Below are positions 1 through 6,427 of a DNA stretch of 7,675 nt, one piece after another. How positions within the stretch are numbered: position 1 is the stretch's first letter; every line of letters starts with the position of its first letter. Under the pieces are notes generated by a model. The model saw nothing but the letters and a program-made list of their open reading frames with translations. It did no database searches and was not told the origin of the DNA. The position numbers and the translations under genes are program-made. The DNA lies in the NCBI GenBank assembly GCA_965661055.1, contig CBFICS010000029.1, positions 1 to 7,675 of the forward strand, read 5' to 3'. This stretch comes from CBFHSF01 sp965661055 (GTDB lineage: Bacteria > Bacteroidota > Bacteroidia > Flavobacteriales > Schleiferiaceae).

Positions 1-666
1 CAAAAAGCACCTTCTATCCAAGATGTCAATTTGTCTATCAAGGCAGGGGAGAAGCTGGCCTTGGTAGGAGAGAATGGCTCCGGGAAATCGCTTTTATTAC
101 AACTGTTTGCGGGGATTTTTGATGAATTTACCGGAGCTCTAACCTACAATGGGGTTTCTATTAGAAACTGGAACAAAGAAGAATTGCAAAGCCAAATCGG
201 AGACAACTTACTCAGAGAAGATATTTTTCAAGGTACCCTTTGGGAAAACATCACCTTAGGTAAGCCCTCTATTGAAAAAGAGTATGTGTTTGAAATTTTG
301 AAAGTAGTGGGCCTAAAAGAGTTTGTAGAGTCTTTGGCTCAAGGTTTTTCAACGAAATTATTACCTGGAGGAAAAGGCCTTCCGAAAAGCATTCGAATTA
401 AAATCATCCTGGCAAGAGGCTTGGTGAATAAACCACAGTTAATCCTTTTGGATGATACTTTTCATCAATTGAAAAAATCAGATAGAAATAGCCTTCTTTC
501 TTTCTTGAAAAATGAGAAGGCAACCGTAATTGGTGTCTCTAATGATTCTGAGGTCCTTAATTACTTTGATAAAGTGGCTTTTGTGGCCAATGGTAGAATA
601 CCGGATGTTTGTCAAGTAGAAGCTGTGAAAAATAAGAGTTGGTTTAAAGAAATCCTTGAGAAGTAA
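1..666 (+). CDS. ABC transporter ATP-binding domain, C-terminal part, degenerate catalytic motifs (5' partial)
   Basis: The frame is open to the left edge, giving 221 visible residues; the true start is upstream, and a TTG at 31 is only an internal codon. The visible part is the nucleotide-binding domain of a probable exporter of the permease-ATPase fusion type. It powers transport at the inner membrane with the adaptor and channel genes that follow. Walker A is intact (GENGSGKS, residues 23-30). The other motifs, aligned by hand to bacterial exporters, are altered. The Q-loop Gln position is Leu71. The LSGGQ signature reads LPKSI (127-131). Walker B keeps its Asp (151) but the catalytic Glu is Asp152. 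The D-loop lacks the usual SALD, and the H-loop His is Asn181. ATP may bind but efficient hydrolysis at this site looks unlikely. The gene ends 6 nt before the HlyD-family gene, so one operon is inferred. Domain identity is secure; the substrate is unknown. Confidence 0.88.
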   Translation, partial: QKAPSIQDVNLSIKAGEKLALVGENGSGKSLLLQLFAGIFDEFTGALTYNGVSIRNWNKEELQSQIGDNLLREDIFQGTLWENITLGKPSIEKEYVFEILKVVGLKEFVESLAQGFSTKLLPGGKGLPKSIRIKIILARGLVNKPQLILLDDTFHQLKKSDRNSLLSFLKNEKATVIGVSNDSEVLNYFDKVAFVANGRIPDVCQVEAVKNKSWFKEILEK

Positions 667-672
667 AAGACT

Positions 673-2016
673 ATGTTAAACTTGAGCAATAATCGTATAG
701 ACAAAAAGGTTGATAGGTCAAAGTACAAGTCGTTCTCTATGACTGATCAATATGTGGCTAGTAAAGTTTTGGCAAGGATTTTAACGGTTACCTTTATTCT
801 GTTTTTTGCCATTCTGTTCTTACCATGGACCCAAAATATTCAATCTAGAGGGTATGTTACCACTCTTCACCCTGAACAACGTCCCCAAAACATTCATTCA
901 ACCATTGCGGGTAGGATCGAAAAATGGTTTGTAAGAGAGGGTAACTTTGTTGAAAAAGGGGATACCATCCTATTTTTATCAGAAATTAAGGATGAATATT
1001 TTGATCCTCAACTCTTGTCAAGAACCGAAGATCAAATTAAATCTAAGGAGTTGATTGTTAATTCTTACATGGAAAAGGTAAAAGCCATGGACAATCAAAT
1101 AGACGCCTTAATGCGAACCAAAAAGCTTAAACTAGAACAAAGCAAAAACTACCTCTTGCAAAAGAAGTTAAGCGTAGAGTCTGATAGTATTGACCTTGAA
1201 GCAGCGATAACTGACTTTCAAATCGCCGAAAGGCAGTTAGTAAGGATGGAAGAACTTTACAAAGAAGGCTTAAAATCTTTAACTGACCTTGAACGGAAAA
1301 GACAAAATGTTCAAGAGGTAAGGTCTCGAAAAATCTCTGCCGAAAACAAGTTGCTGAGTACTCGAAATCAATTGATTAACGCTGAAGTAGAGATAAGCTC
1401 TATTGAAAATCAATACCAAGATAAATTGGCTAAGGCTGAATCTGAGAAGTATACTGCCCTCTCTAATATGTACGATGCGGAGGCTGTGGTAACTAAAATG
1501 CAAAACCAGTATATGAACTACTCGGTGAGAACAGGATTTTATTACATAACGGCTCCCCAAACGGGTTATGTAACTAAAGCTATTCGATCAGGTATCGGTG
1601 AAACCATTAAAGAAGGAGAGGAGCTAGTGAGTATTATGCCAGCGGTTTACGATCTAGCGGTTTCTCTATACGTTCGTCCTATGGACCTTCCTCTAATCCA
1701 AAAGGGACAGAAAATTCGATTCTTGTTTGACGGTTGGCCAACCATCGTGTTTTCTGGCTGGCCAAATCTTTCTTATGGAACTTTTGGGGGTGAAATTGTT
1801 GCCGTTGACAACTTCATTAGTGATAATGGAAAATATAGAATATTGGTAGCGCCAGACCCCAATGATGTAGAGTGGCCGGAAGGCTTGCGTGTGGGCTCAG
1901 GGGCCGATGGAATGGCCTTGCTAAAAGACGTGCCTATCTGGTATGAACTATGGAGAAGGTTAAACGGATTTCCGCCAGACTATTATCAAGAAAATAACCA
2001 GCAAAAGCCAAAGTAA
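673..2016 (+). CDS. HlyD-family periplasmic adaptor (membrane fusion protein) of an ABC exporter
   Basis: This 447-residue protein would bridge the inner-membrane ABC transporter and the outer-membrane channel. A cytoplasmic N-terminal tail is followed by one membrane segment at about residues 33-51. A first half of a lipoyl-like domain lies at about 73-104 (IAGRIEKWFVREGNFVEKGD). A long charged helical hairpin, probably coiled coil, spans about 113-280. The second lipoyl half is at about 291-322 (APQTGYVTKAIRSGIGETI), and a beta-barrel-like region covers about 325-395. This order is characteristic of HlyD-type adaptors. The C-terminus is rich in Trp and Tyr (WYELWRRLNGFPPDYY, 423-438). The ATG at 673 lies 6 nt after the ABC gene stop, and the next gene starts 3 nt after this stop, so co-transcription and probably coupled translation are likely. 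No cargo is identifiable in the window. It could serve peptide, protein or drug export. Confidence 0.9.
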   Translation: MLNLSNNRIDKKVDRSKYKSFSMTDQYVASKVLARILTVTFILFFAILFLPWTQNIQSRGYVTTLHPEQRPQNIHSTIAGRIEKWFVREGNFVEKGDTILFLSEIKDEYFDPQLLSRTEDQIKSKELIVNSYMEKVKAMDNQIDALMRTKKLKLEQSKNYLLQKKLSVESDSIDLEAAITDFQIAERQLVRMEELYKEGLKSLTDLERKRQNVQEVRSRKISAENKLLSTRNQLINAEVEISSIENQYQDKLAKAESEKYTALSNMYDAEAVVTKMQNQYMNYSVRTGFYYITAPQTGYVTKAIRSGIGETIKEGEELVSIMPAVYDLAVSLYVRPMDLPLIQKGQKIRFLFDGWPTIVFSGWPNLSYGTFGGEIVAVDNFISDNGKYRILVAPDPNDVEWPEGLRVGSGADGMALLKDVPIWYELWRRLNGFPPDYYQENNQQKPK

Positions 2017-2019
2017 TCC

Positions 2020-3426
2020 ATGAAAAGGTACCTTAAAATTTTACTTTTTTTCCTTCCGATCTCTATGGTTGGGCAGACCGCTGGTGATTCCATTTTTACA
2101 CAAGACCAGTTTCTTTGGTATGTAAAAAAGTTTCATCCCATTTCAGTTAGCAGTGACTTGTTGATTGAAACGGGTGAGAATACCGTCTTGAAAGCAAAAG
2201 GCGGGTTTGATCCTTTCTTATCTTCTAATCTAAACCAGAAATACTACAATGATGTTGCTTATTACAGTCTTTTCAACGCAGGACTAAAAATTCCGACGTG
2301 GTATGGAATTGATGTAAAGACGGGGTTTGATCAAAACTCGGGGACTTATATCAATCCGCAAAATGTAAATCCCAATGGCGGACTTTGGTACGCTGGAGTC
2401 TCGGTACCAATTGGTCAAGGTTTAATTTTAAATAAAAGGAGAGCTGTTCTCAAACAGTCTAAAATTTTTCAAAAATCAACCCTAGCAGAACAAAAGAAAA
2501 TATTGAACGACCTCGCTTTTGAGGCGGTAAATCAATATTGGATTTGGGTGGAGGCCTACAATGAATTTCAAATTTATGAGGAGTCAGTAGAACTAGCGAA
2601 AAATAGGTTAGAGGCCGTAAAACAAAGCTATATGCTGGGTGATGTGCCTGCCATTGATACCCTTGAGGCTTTAATTCAAGTTCAAAATCGAGAAATGAAC
2701 CGCAACAAGTATGAAGTGATGTACAAAAATGCAACCCTTCAATTGTCAAATTACTTGTGGTTTGAAAATTTTACCCCATTAGAAATTTCGAATACGTTAA
2801 GGCCACCACGACTAACTGAAATCAACCTAATCGACCCAGCACCCTTAGATTCTATGCAGACGGTGCTCCAAAATATTGAAGTGAATCATCCTGATATTGC
2901 CCTGTACGATTTTAAACTTCAGTCGATGGAGATCGAAAGAAAACTCAAGATTGAAGGACTTAAGCCCGTATTGAACGTCAATTACAACGCTCTAAATGAG
3001 CCGGTGGGTATGGACTTTACCCAAGGTATGGACATTAGTAATTATAAATGGGGTCTTGAGTTTAGTATTCCATTGTTTTTGCGTGAACAACGTGGAGATC
3101 TGAAGCTTACTAAACTAAAAATTAGAGATACTGAATTAGATAGGGGGCAAAAGGTTTTAGAGGTGAAAAACAAGATTGTACAGTATTACAATCAACAGTA
3201 TAATTTAAAAGATCAAGTTGAGCTTTATACCAAAGCAGTTGCCAACTATGCTGGGCTCTTAGACGGCGAACGCAAAAAGTTCTCCATCGGAGAAAGCTCT
3301 TTGTTTTTGGTAAACTCTCGAGAAATTAATCTTATTCAAGCTCGCATCACCTTGGTTCAACTTATGACCAAATACCAAATATCTCTTGCTGGTGGCCAAT
3401 GGGCCATTGGGGTGTTAAATAATTAA
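2020..3426 (+). CDS. TolC-family outer-membrane efflux protein
   Basis: This 468-residue protein is the outer-membrane exit duct of the export system. It begins with a Sec signal peptide: Lys/Arg-rich start, hydrophobic stretch at about 5-16, likely cleavage near VGQTAG (17-22). The body shows the internal duplication of the outer membrane efflux family. Helix-rich segments at about 140-245 and 360-455 each contain the related motif pair YMLGDVPAIDTLEA (204-217) and FSIGESSLFLVNSRE (421-435). Beta-strand stretches occur at about 63-135 and 317-352 (LEFSIPLFLREQRG ends the second). Length is within the usual TolC range. The ATG at 2020 is 3 nt after the HlyD-family stop. With that gene and the ABC gene it forms a type I-secretion-like tripartite system; the role in export follows from family and context. 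Confidence 0.9.
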   Translation: MKRYLKILLFFLPISMVGQTAGDSIFTQDQFLWYVKKFHPISVSSDLLIETGENTVLKAKGGFDPFLSSNLNQKYYNDVAYYSLFNAGLKIPTWYGIDVKTGFDQNSGTYINPQNVNPNGGLWYAGVSVPIGQGLILNKRRAVLKQSKIFQKSTLAEQKKILNDLAFEAVNQYWIWVEAYNEFQIYEESVELAKNRLEAVKQSYMLGDVPAIDTLEALIQVQNREMNRNKYEVMYKNATLQLSNYLWFENFTPLEISNTLRPPRLTEINLIDPAPLDSMQTVLQNIEVNHPDIALYDFKLQSMEIERKLKIEGLKPVLNVNYNALNEPVGMDFTQGMDISNYKWGLEFSIPLFLREQRGDLKLTKLKIRDTELDRGQKVLEVKNKIVQYYNQQYNLKDQVELYTKAVANYAGLLDGERKKFSIGESSLFLVNSREINLIQARITLVQLMTKYQISLAGGQWAIGVLNN

Positions 3427-3429
3427 TTA

Positions 3430-3442
3430 GAAACTAGGTTTC
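3430..3442. terminator. small hairpin between convergent genes
   Basis: GAAAC, a TAG loop and GTTTC form a 5-bp inverted repeat 4 nt past the TolC-family stop, in the 48-bp gap between two convergent genes. The T-tract on the + strand is weak, and on the - strand the hairpin is followed by an AT-rich TAATTAATT. It may end transcription from one or both sides, but the stem is too short to be convincing. Confidence 0.22.
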
Positions 3443-3474
3443 GTTGATAGCGTGAATCTCATCAGGGTTGGTTA

Positions 3475-4086
3475 CTACTTTTTTTTAAACCTTGAGAAAG
3501 TAAATTCTTGAATCGTATCAAAAGGGGTAGTGTGCTGAACAATAAGACTTTCTACCATAGAGAATTCACTAATAAAACAATCATTTAAGTTTTGGGCAGA
3601 GTATTGTTGTATATCAATTCCGCTGCACTTTTTTGGACCATTCTCAGAAAAAGTACCTATAATTAAATGTCCCCCTGCTGTAATATGCCTCTCGGCGGAA
3701 GCTACATAATGATTCACCTCTTCATGAGAATTCAAAAAATGAAATGCTGCACGGTCATGCCAGAGGTCATAAGATTCTGAAAAATGGTATTGAGAAATAT
3801 CGGCTACAATCCAATGAACCAATTCAGCGCGCGGTCCTAATCTTTTTTTAGCTCGTAAAATGGCTTTTTCAGAAATATCTAGAACTGTAAGGTTTGAATA
3901 TCCCAAGTCTAGTAAATGGTCTACTAAGAAGCTATCACCTCCACCAATATCAATAATGCGATCAGATTTAGCTAGACCACTGTCATTAATCAATTTTAAG
4001 GAGGTTTCAGGAGTAGGTTGGAACCAACTCACCTCTGTGAGTAGTTTATTTTCATAAATATAATCCCAATGTTCTTTTTTATTCAT
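3475..4086 (-). CDS. class I SAM-dependent methyltransferase
   Basis: Encodes a cytosolic class I (Rossmann-fold) methyltransferase of 203 residues from the chosen start. Motif I, the S-adenosylmethionine loop, is IIDIGGGDSF (44-53). The acidic residue after strand 2 is in VLDIS (68-72). Motif III is VADIS (95-99), followed by YDLWHDRAAFHFL (106-118). The N-terminus HWDYIYENK...VSWFQPTPETSL (6-30) is typical of a widespread bacterial methyltransferase group whose substrates are mostly unknown. The ATG at 4086 was preferred over upstream in-frame ATGs at 4095 and 4149: the HWDYIY motif begins right after it, and it overlaps the NTF2-like gene stop by 8 nt, which suggests coupled translation. 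The earlier starts would add up to 21 residues lying inside the upstream gene. Substrate cannot be assigned; proximity to a sulfur operon is suggestive only. Confidence 0.85.
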   Translation of the reverse strand: MNKKEHWDYIYENKLLTEVSWFQPTPETSLKLINDSGLAKSDRIIDIGGGDSFLVDHLLDLGYSNLTVLDISEKAILRAKKRLGPRAELVHWIVADISQYHFSESYDLWHDRAAFHFLNSHEEVNHYVASAERHITAGGHLIIGTFSENGPKKCSGIDIQQYSAQNLNDCFISEFSMVESLIVQHTTPFDTIQEFTFSRFKKK

Positions 4087-4546
4087 GGGTTCCATTAATT
4101 TTTTTGTCTTTGTGGACCGTATAAGATACTTGAATAATTTTCCAGCCATTTTGGTCTGGAGCCAAAGTAAACAAATTCATGCCAGAATGAGAAAGCTTTC
4201 CGTTTAGGTAAAAGTCATAGGGTACCCAAGCTATGGCAAGTCCTTCCTTGTAATGAACTTCACAATCCTTGGCAATTTCTTTCCATTCATGGGTTCGGGT
4301 AAACTCCTTCATGTCGTCAGCGAACAAACGCGACCTAAATTTTTTCTCCTTACCCATAAGCACCGACCAAACTTGTCCGTCGCGAAGTACTAATCGATCT
4401 AACATAACGGAGTCTTGTTGGTTCAACGCGATAAAGAAGGAATCAACCGTTTCGATTATTTCTAACTCCATTTTTTTGAGAGCCTCATTTTGAGCATTAC
4501 TGTAAAACCCCAATGTCAAAGCAACCAGCAGAATGATGTGTTTCAT
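4079..4546 (-). CDS. secreted NTF2-like family protein (lumazine-binding/DUF4440 type)
   Basis: This 155-residue protein begins with a signal peptide (hydrophobic residues 3-14, likely cleavage at about SNA/Q, 16-19). There is no lipobox cysteine, so a soluble periplasmic or exported location is inferred. The mature part resembles the NTF2-like cone fold: a helix with ETVDSFFIALNQQDS (32-46), a middle segment DGQVWSV (56-62), then strands AIAWVPYDFYLNGKLSH (104-120) and GMNLFTL...NGWKIIQVSYTV (122-144). Related proteins are often annotated as nuclear transport factor 2 family or putative lumazine-binding, usually without a known ligand. The ATG at 4546 was preferred to the one at 4609 because the signal peptide starts there and the extra 21 residues would be read through a repeat and the promoter region. 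The stop overlaps the methyltransferase start by 8 nt. Confidence 0.78.
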   Translation of the reverse strand: MKHIILLVALTLGFYSNAQNEALKKMELEIIETVDSFFIALNQQDSVMLDRLVLRDGQVWSVLMGKEKKFRSRLFADDMKEFTRTHEWKEIAKDCEVHYKEGLAIAWVPYDFYLNGKLSHSGMNLFTLAPDQNGWKIIQVSYTVHKDKKINGTHE

Positions 4547-4571
4547 ATTTTTTGTTTTAAAGATAGGGGAT

Positions 4572-4619
4572 CTAGGAAAACACAAAACTAAGGCTATTCC
4601 CTGATCCACTAATCCCCTG
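4572..4619. repeat. 48-bp dispersed imperfect repeat, copy A
   Basis: Aligned without gaps to 7002-7049, 35 of 48 bases agree by manual count. The best-conserved block is CTAGGAAA-R-CACAAAA at the left end. The right part contains an octamer array, GATCCACT / AATCCCCT / GATCCCTA, at 4603-4626. It lies upstream of the NTF2-like gene and includes that gene's candidate -7 box. Both copies have the same orientation. Confidence 0.6.
4583..4590 (-). promoter_or_regulatory. candidate -7 box for the NTF2-like/methyltransferase unit
   Basis: Read on the - strand this is TAGTTTTG, an exact match to the Bacteroidota -7 consensus TAnnTTTG, 36 nt upstream of the ATG at 4546. No clear TTG -33 element is seen at the usual distance (a TTAG at about 4609-4612 is the nearest). 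The motif sits inside repeat copy A; the matching bases in copy B read TGATTTTG, which breaks the consensus. Confidence 0.4.
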
Positions 4620-4735
4620 ATCCCTACTCAAGATCCTTCGTTCACCTAACCCAATATTTTCTATGTAACCTAAGTCTCATTGGTTAAAAAAATATTTAGT
4701 AAGTGCTGAAAATCAGTTGGTTAAAGTTGTTTTTA

Positions 4736-4749
4736 ATGACTTTTATCAT
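4736..4749 (+). promoter_or_regulatory. Crp/Fnr-superfamily-like operator upstream of the sulfur operon
   Basis: The palindrome ATGAC-TTTT-ATCAT matches the Fnr/Dnr-type consensus TTGAC-N4-ATCAA at 8 of 10 positions and has the TGA-N6-TCA core of the Crp/Fnr superfamily. Its centre (4742.5) lies 41.5 bp before a transcription start placed 5 nt after the candidate -7 box, which is the class II activator position. The regulator gene is not in the window. The site is inferred from pattern and spacing only. Confidence 0.42.
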
Positions 4750-4752
4750 AGT

Positions 4753-4798
4753 TAAAAAGTAATTATGAAAGTAATTTTGAGTATCGATAAAAAGTAAT
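4753..4798 (+). repeat. paired 11-bp direct repeats flanking the sulfur operon promoter
   Basis: TAAAAAGTAAT occurs at 4753-4763 and again at 4788-4798, 35 bp apart start to start, with a shorter GAAAGTAAT at 4767-4775 between them. The copies bracket the candidate -7 box, the second lying in the leader just before the ATG. A further direct repeat, TTGGTTAAA, is at 4680-4688 and 4717-4725. They may be operator half-sites or simply AT-rich similarity. Confidence 0.4.
4772..4779 (+). promoter_or_regulatory. candidate -7 box of the SQR-TusE-DsrE operon
   Basis: TAATTTTG fits the Bacteroidota -7 consensus TAnnTTTG and lies 24 nt before the oxidoreductase ATG, implying a leader of about 20 nt. 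A good -33 TTG is absent (only GTTAA, 17 nt upstream). That weakness is expected if the promoter depends on an activator bound at the palindrome just upstream. Confidence 0.45.
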
Positions 4799-4803
4799 CC
4801 ATT

Positions 4804-6036
4804 ATGAAAAAGAATGTAGTTATACTAGGAGCAGGAACCGCTGGAACCATGATGGCGAACCACCTTCACAAAAAATTAGGTAAGAAGGCAAATATTACTC
4901 TCATTGACGAAGCAAAAGAGCATTATTACCAACCCGGATTTTTATTTATTCCCTTTGGAATTTATGAACCAAAAGACGTGGTGAAACCCATTGAAAAACA
5001 CTTGCCAAAGCATGCAAGGTTTGTCAATGAAAAAGTTGTCAATATTTTACCAAATGAAAATAAAGTAACCAAAGAAAGAGGATTAAATTTTCAATATGAT
5101 GTCCTAGTAATTGCAACAGGTACTCATATTGCTCCGGAAGAAATTGAGGGAATGGCAGGAGAGTTTTGGCATAAAAATATATTTGATTTCTACACTTTTG
5201 AAGGGGCTGTTGCATTGCATAAAGCTCTTGAAAATTTCAAAGGTGGAAAGCTTGTAATAAACATCGCTGAAATGCCGATAAAATGCCCGGTGGCACCTTT
5301 AGAATTCGCTTTTTTGGCTGACGACTATTTTGTAAAAAGAGGAATTAGAGATCAGGTTGAGATTGTTTATGTAACTCCTCTTGATGGAGCCTTTACAAAG
5401 CCAAAAGCTACTCAAGAACTTACTTATTTACTCAAAGAAAAAAATATTGAAATCATTCCTGATTTTGCAATTGCAGAGGTTGATGGAGCCAATAAAAAAA
5501 TAAAGGATTACGCCGGGAAAGAGATTGGTTATGATCTTCTAGTAGCCATACCTACCAACATGGGTGCTGAAGTTTTTGAAACAACGGGCCTTGGTGATGA
5601 GTTGAACTTTGTTCCCACCAATAAACATACCCTACAAACAGAAATTGCACCTAACATTTTTGCTATTGGAGATGCAACCAATGTGCCTGCTAGTAAAGCG
5701 GGTAGTGTGGCTCACTTTGAAGGCGAAATATTATTGACAAATGTCCTTAATTATCTTGATGGAAAACCTTTGGTTACAGATTTTGACGGACATGCCAACT
5801 GTTTTATCGAAACCGGTAAAGGAAAAGCTCTCCTTATTGATTTCAACTATAATCAAGAACCTGTAAAAGGTACGTTTCCTATTGCTGGAATAGGACCTTT
5901 AAAACTTTTAGAAGAGAGTAAGTTGAATCATATGGGAAAAATGGCTTTTAAATGGATTTACTGGAATTTACTAATCCCAGGAAGACATATTCCTATGGTA
6001 ACCCCACGAATGACATTAAAAGGAAAGAAAATTTAA
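4804..6036 (+). CDS. sqr: sulfide:quinone oxidoreductase-like FAD-dependent oxidoreductase
   Basis: This 410-residue flavoprotein is predicted to oxidise sulfide or a persulfide and pass electrons through FAD to quinone at the membrane. The first dinucleotide-binding motif is VVILGAGTAG (5-14), with the acidic residue ending strand 2 in LIDE (33-36). YYQPGFLFIPFG (41-52) is typical of the SQR group. A second motif ATGTHI (104-109) and the FAD-contacting GDATNVPASKAGS (289-301) follow. Only two cysteines exist: Cys161 in KCPVAPLEF and Cys333 in NCFIETG, matching the redox pair of SQRs; the third cysteine of classical type I enzymes is missing. The C-terminus has a Trp-rich amphipathic stretch (KWIYWNLLIPG, 383-393) that could sit on the membrane. 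It leads an operon with TusE/DsrC- and DsrE-family genes, which supports a role in sulfane sulfur transfer. A related persulfide or NADH oxidoreductase is the main alternative. Confidence 0.87.
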   Translation: MKKNVVILGAGTAGTMMANHLHKKLGKKANITLIDEAKEHYYQPGFLFIPFGIYEPKDVVKPIEKHLPKHARFVNEKVVNILPNENKVTKERGLNFQYDVLVIATGTHIAPEEIEGMAGEFWHKNIFDFYTFEGAVALHKALENFKGGKLVINIAEMPIKCPVAPLEFAFLADDYFVKRGIRDQVEIVYVTPLDGAFTKPKATQELTYLLKEKNIEIIPDFAIAEVDGANKKIKDYAGKEIGYDLLVAIPTNMGAEVFETTGLGDELNFVPTNKHTLQTEIAPNIFAIGDATNVPASKAGSVAHFEGEILLTNVLNYLDGKPLVTDFDGHANCFIETGKGKALLIDFNYNQEPVKGTFPIAGIGPLKLLEESKLNHMGKMAFKWIYWNLLIPGRHIPMVTPRMTLKGKKI

Positions 6037-6048
6037 AACAATCATAGT

Positions 6049-6348
6049 ATGGAAACTTTAGAAAATATAAAACTAAACCCAGAAGGCTATTTAACAGATT
6101 TTAGCCAATGGACACCCGAAGTGGGCAATAATATTGCTCGTGAGGAAGGAATTGAAATGACAGATGATCACTGGAAGGTGATTCATTACTTGCAAGATCA
6201 ATACAAACAAGAAGTGCCCCTAAGCATTCGAAAAGTCGGTAAGAGTGGGGTGGTGACCATCAAAGAATTTTACGCTTTGTTTCCTCAAGGACCTCTAAAA
6301 ATAAGCAGTAGAATAGCTGGAATACCTAAGCCTGCAAGCTGTATATAA
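6049..6348 (+). CDS. TusE/DsrC-family sulfur carrier, single-cysteine form
   Basis: This 99-residue cytosolic protein belongs to the TusE/DsrC/DsvC family, whose flexible C-terminal arm carries sulfur as a persulfide on the penultimate residue. Family marks are the N-terminal LNPEGYLTDFSQWTPEVGNN (9-28), the helix starting MTDDHWKVIHYL (37-48), and the arm RIAGIPKPASCI (88-99) ending in Cys98. The second cysteine of true DsrC, 11 residues earlier, is Ser87. The protein therefore should not form the intramolecular disulfide or trisulfide used with dissimilatory sulfite reductase, and resembles TusE-like carriers. Length is complete. It starts 12 nt after the oxidoreductase stop, and the DsrE-like leader ATG is 16 nt further on. 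In this operon it most likely accepts sulfur from the DsrE-like protein or the oxidoreductase. A tRNA-thiolation role is possible, but other Tus genes are not seen here. Confidence 0.9.
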   Translation: METLENIKLNPEGYLTDFSQWTPEVGNNIAREEGIEMTDDHWKVIHYLQDQYKQEVPLSIRKVGKSGVVTIKEFYALFPQGPLKISSRIAGIPKPASCI

Positions 6349-6364
6349 TTTAAACAACAGAACC

Positions 6365-6418
6365 ATGGAAGCTACAGAAACATTAGTAAGAGATACCAAA
6401 AAAGTAGAAGACAAGTAG
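6365..6418 (+). other. 17-codon leader ORF in frame with the DsrE-like gene, ended by TAG
   Basis: An ATG 16 nt after the TusE-family stop opens the peptide MEATETLVRDTKKVEDK and ends at TAG (6416-6418). It is in the same frame as the DsrE-like ORF, separated from its ATG by only three codons (VKK). A hydrophilic Lys/Glu-rich tail before the Rossmann-like core is plausible as the original N-terminus, so the TAG looks like a nonsense change. It could instead be a real short leader allowing reinitiation at 6428, or a sequencing error. Confidence 0.5.
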
Positions 6419-6427
6419 GTTAAGAAG

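Noticed and set aside
31..33. TTG at 31 as the start of the ABC gene
   Set aside because: The frame is open to base 1 and the upstream codons read as part of the usual strand before Walker A, so the gene is truncated by the window edge.
1279..1560. 93-codon open frame on the - strand
   Set aside because: It lies wholly inside the HlyD-family gene, opposite its coiled-coil region, with no recognisable domain; a shadow frame.
2459..2749. 96-codon open frame on the - strand
   Set aside because: It is antisense to the TolC-family gene and has no family resemblance.
3860..4057. 65-codon open frame on the + strand
   Set aside because: It is antisense to the methyltransferase, spanning its conserved SAM-binding motif; low-complexity translation.
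4087..4149. N-terminal extension of the methyltransferase using ATGs at 4095 or 4149
   Set aside because: The added residues lie inside the NTF2-like coding region, are basic and unlike the family, and the later ATG gives a tidy 8-nt coupled overlap.
4269..4493. 74-codon open frame on the + strand
   Set aside because: It is antisense to the well-supported NTF2-like gene, without promoter or family signal.
4547..4609. N-terminal extension of the NTF2-like protein to an ATG at 4609
   Set aside because: It would bury the signal peptide and translate through the candidate -7 box and repeat copy A.
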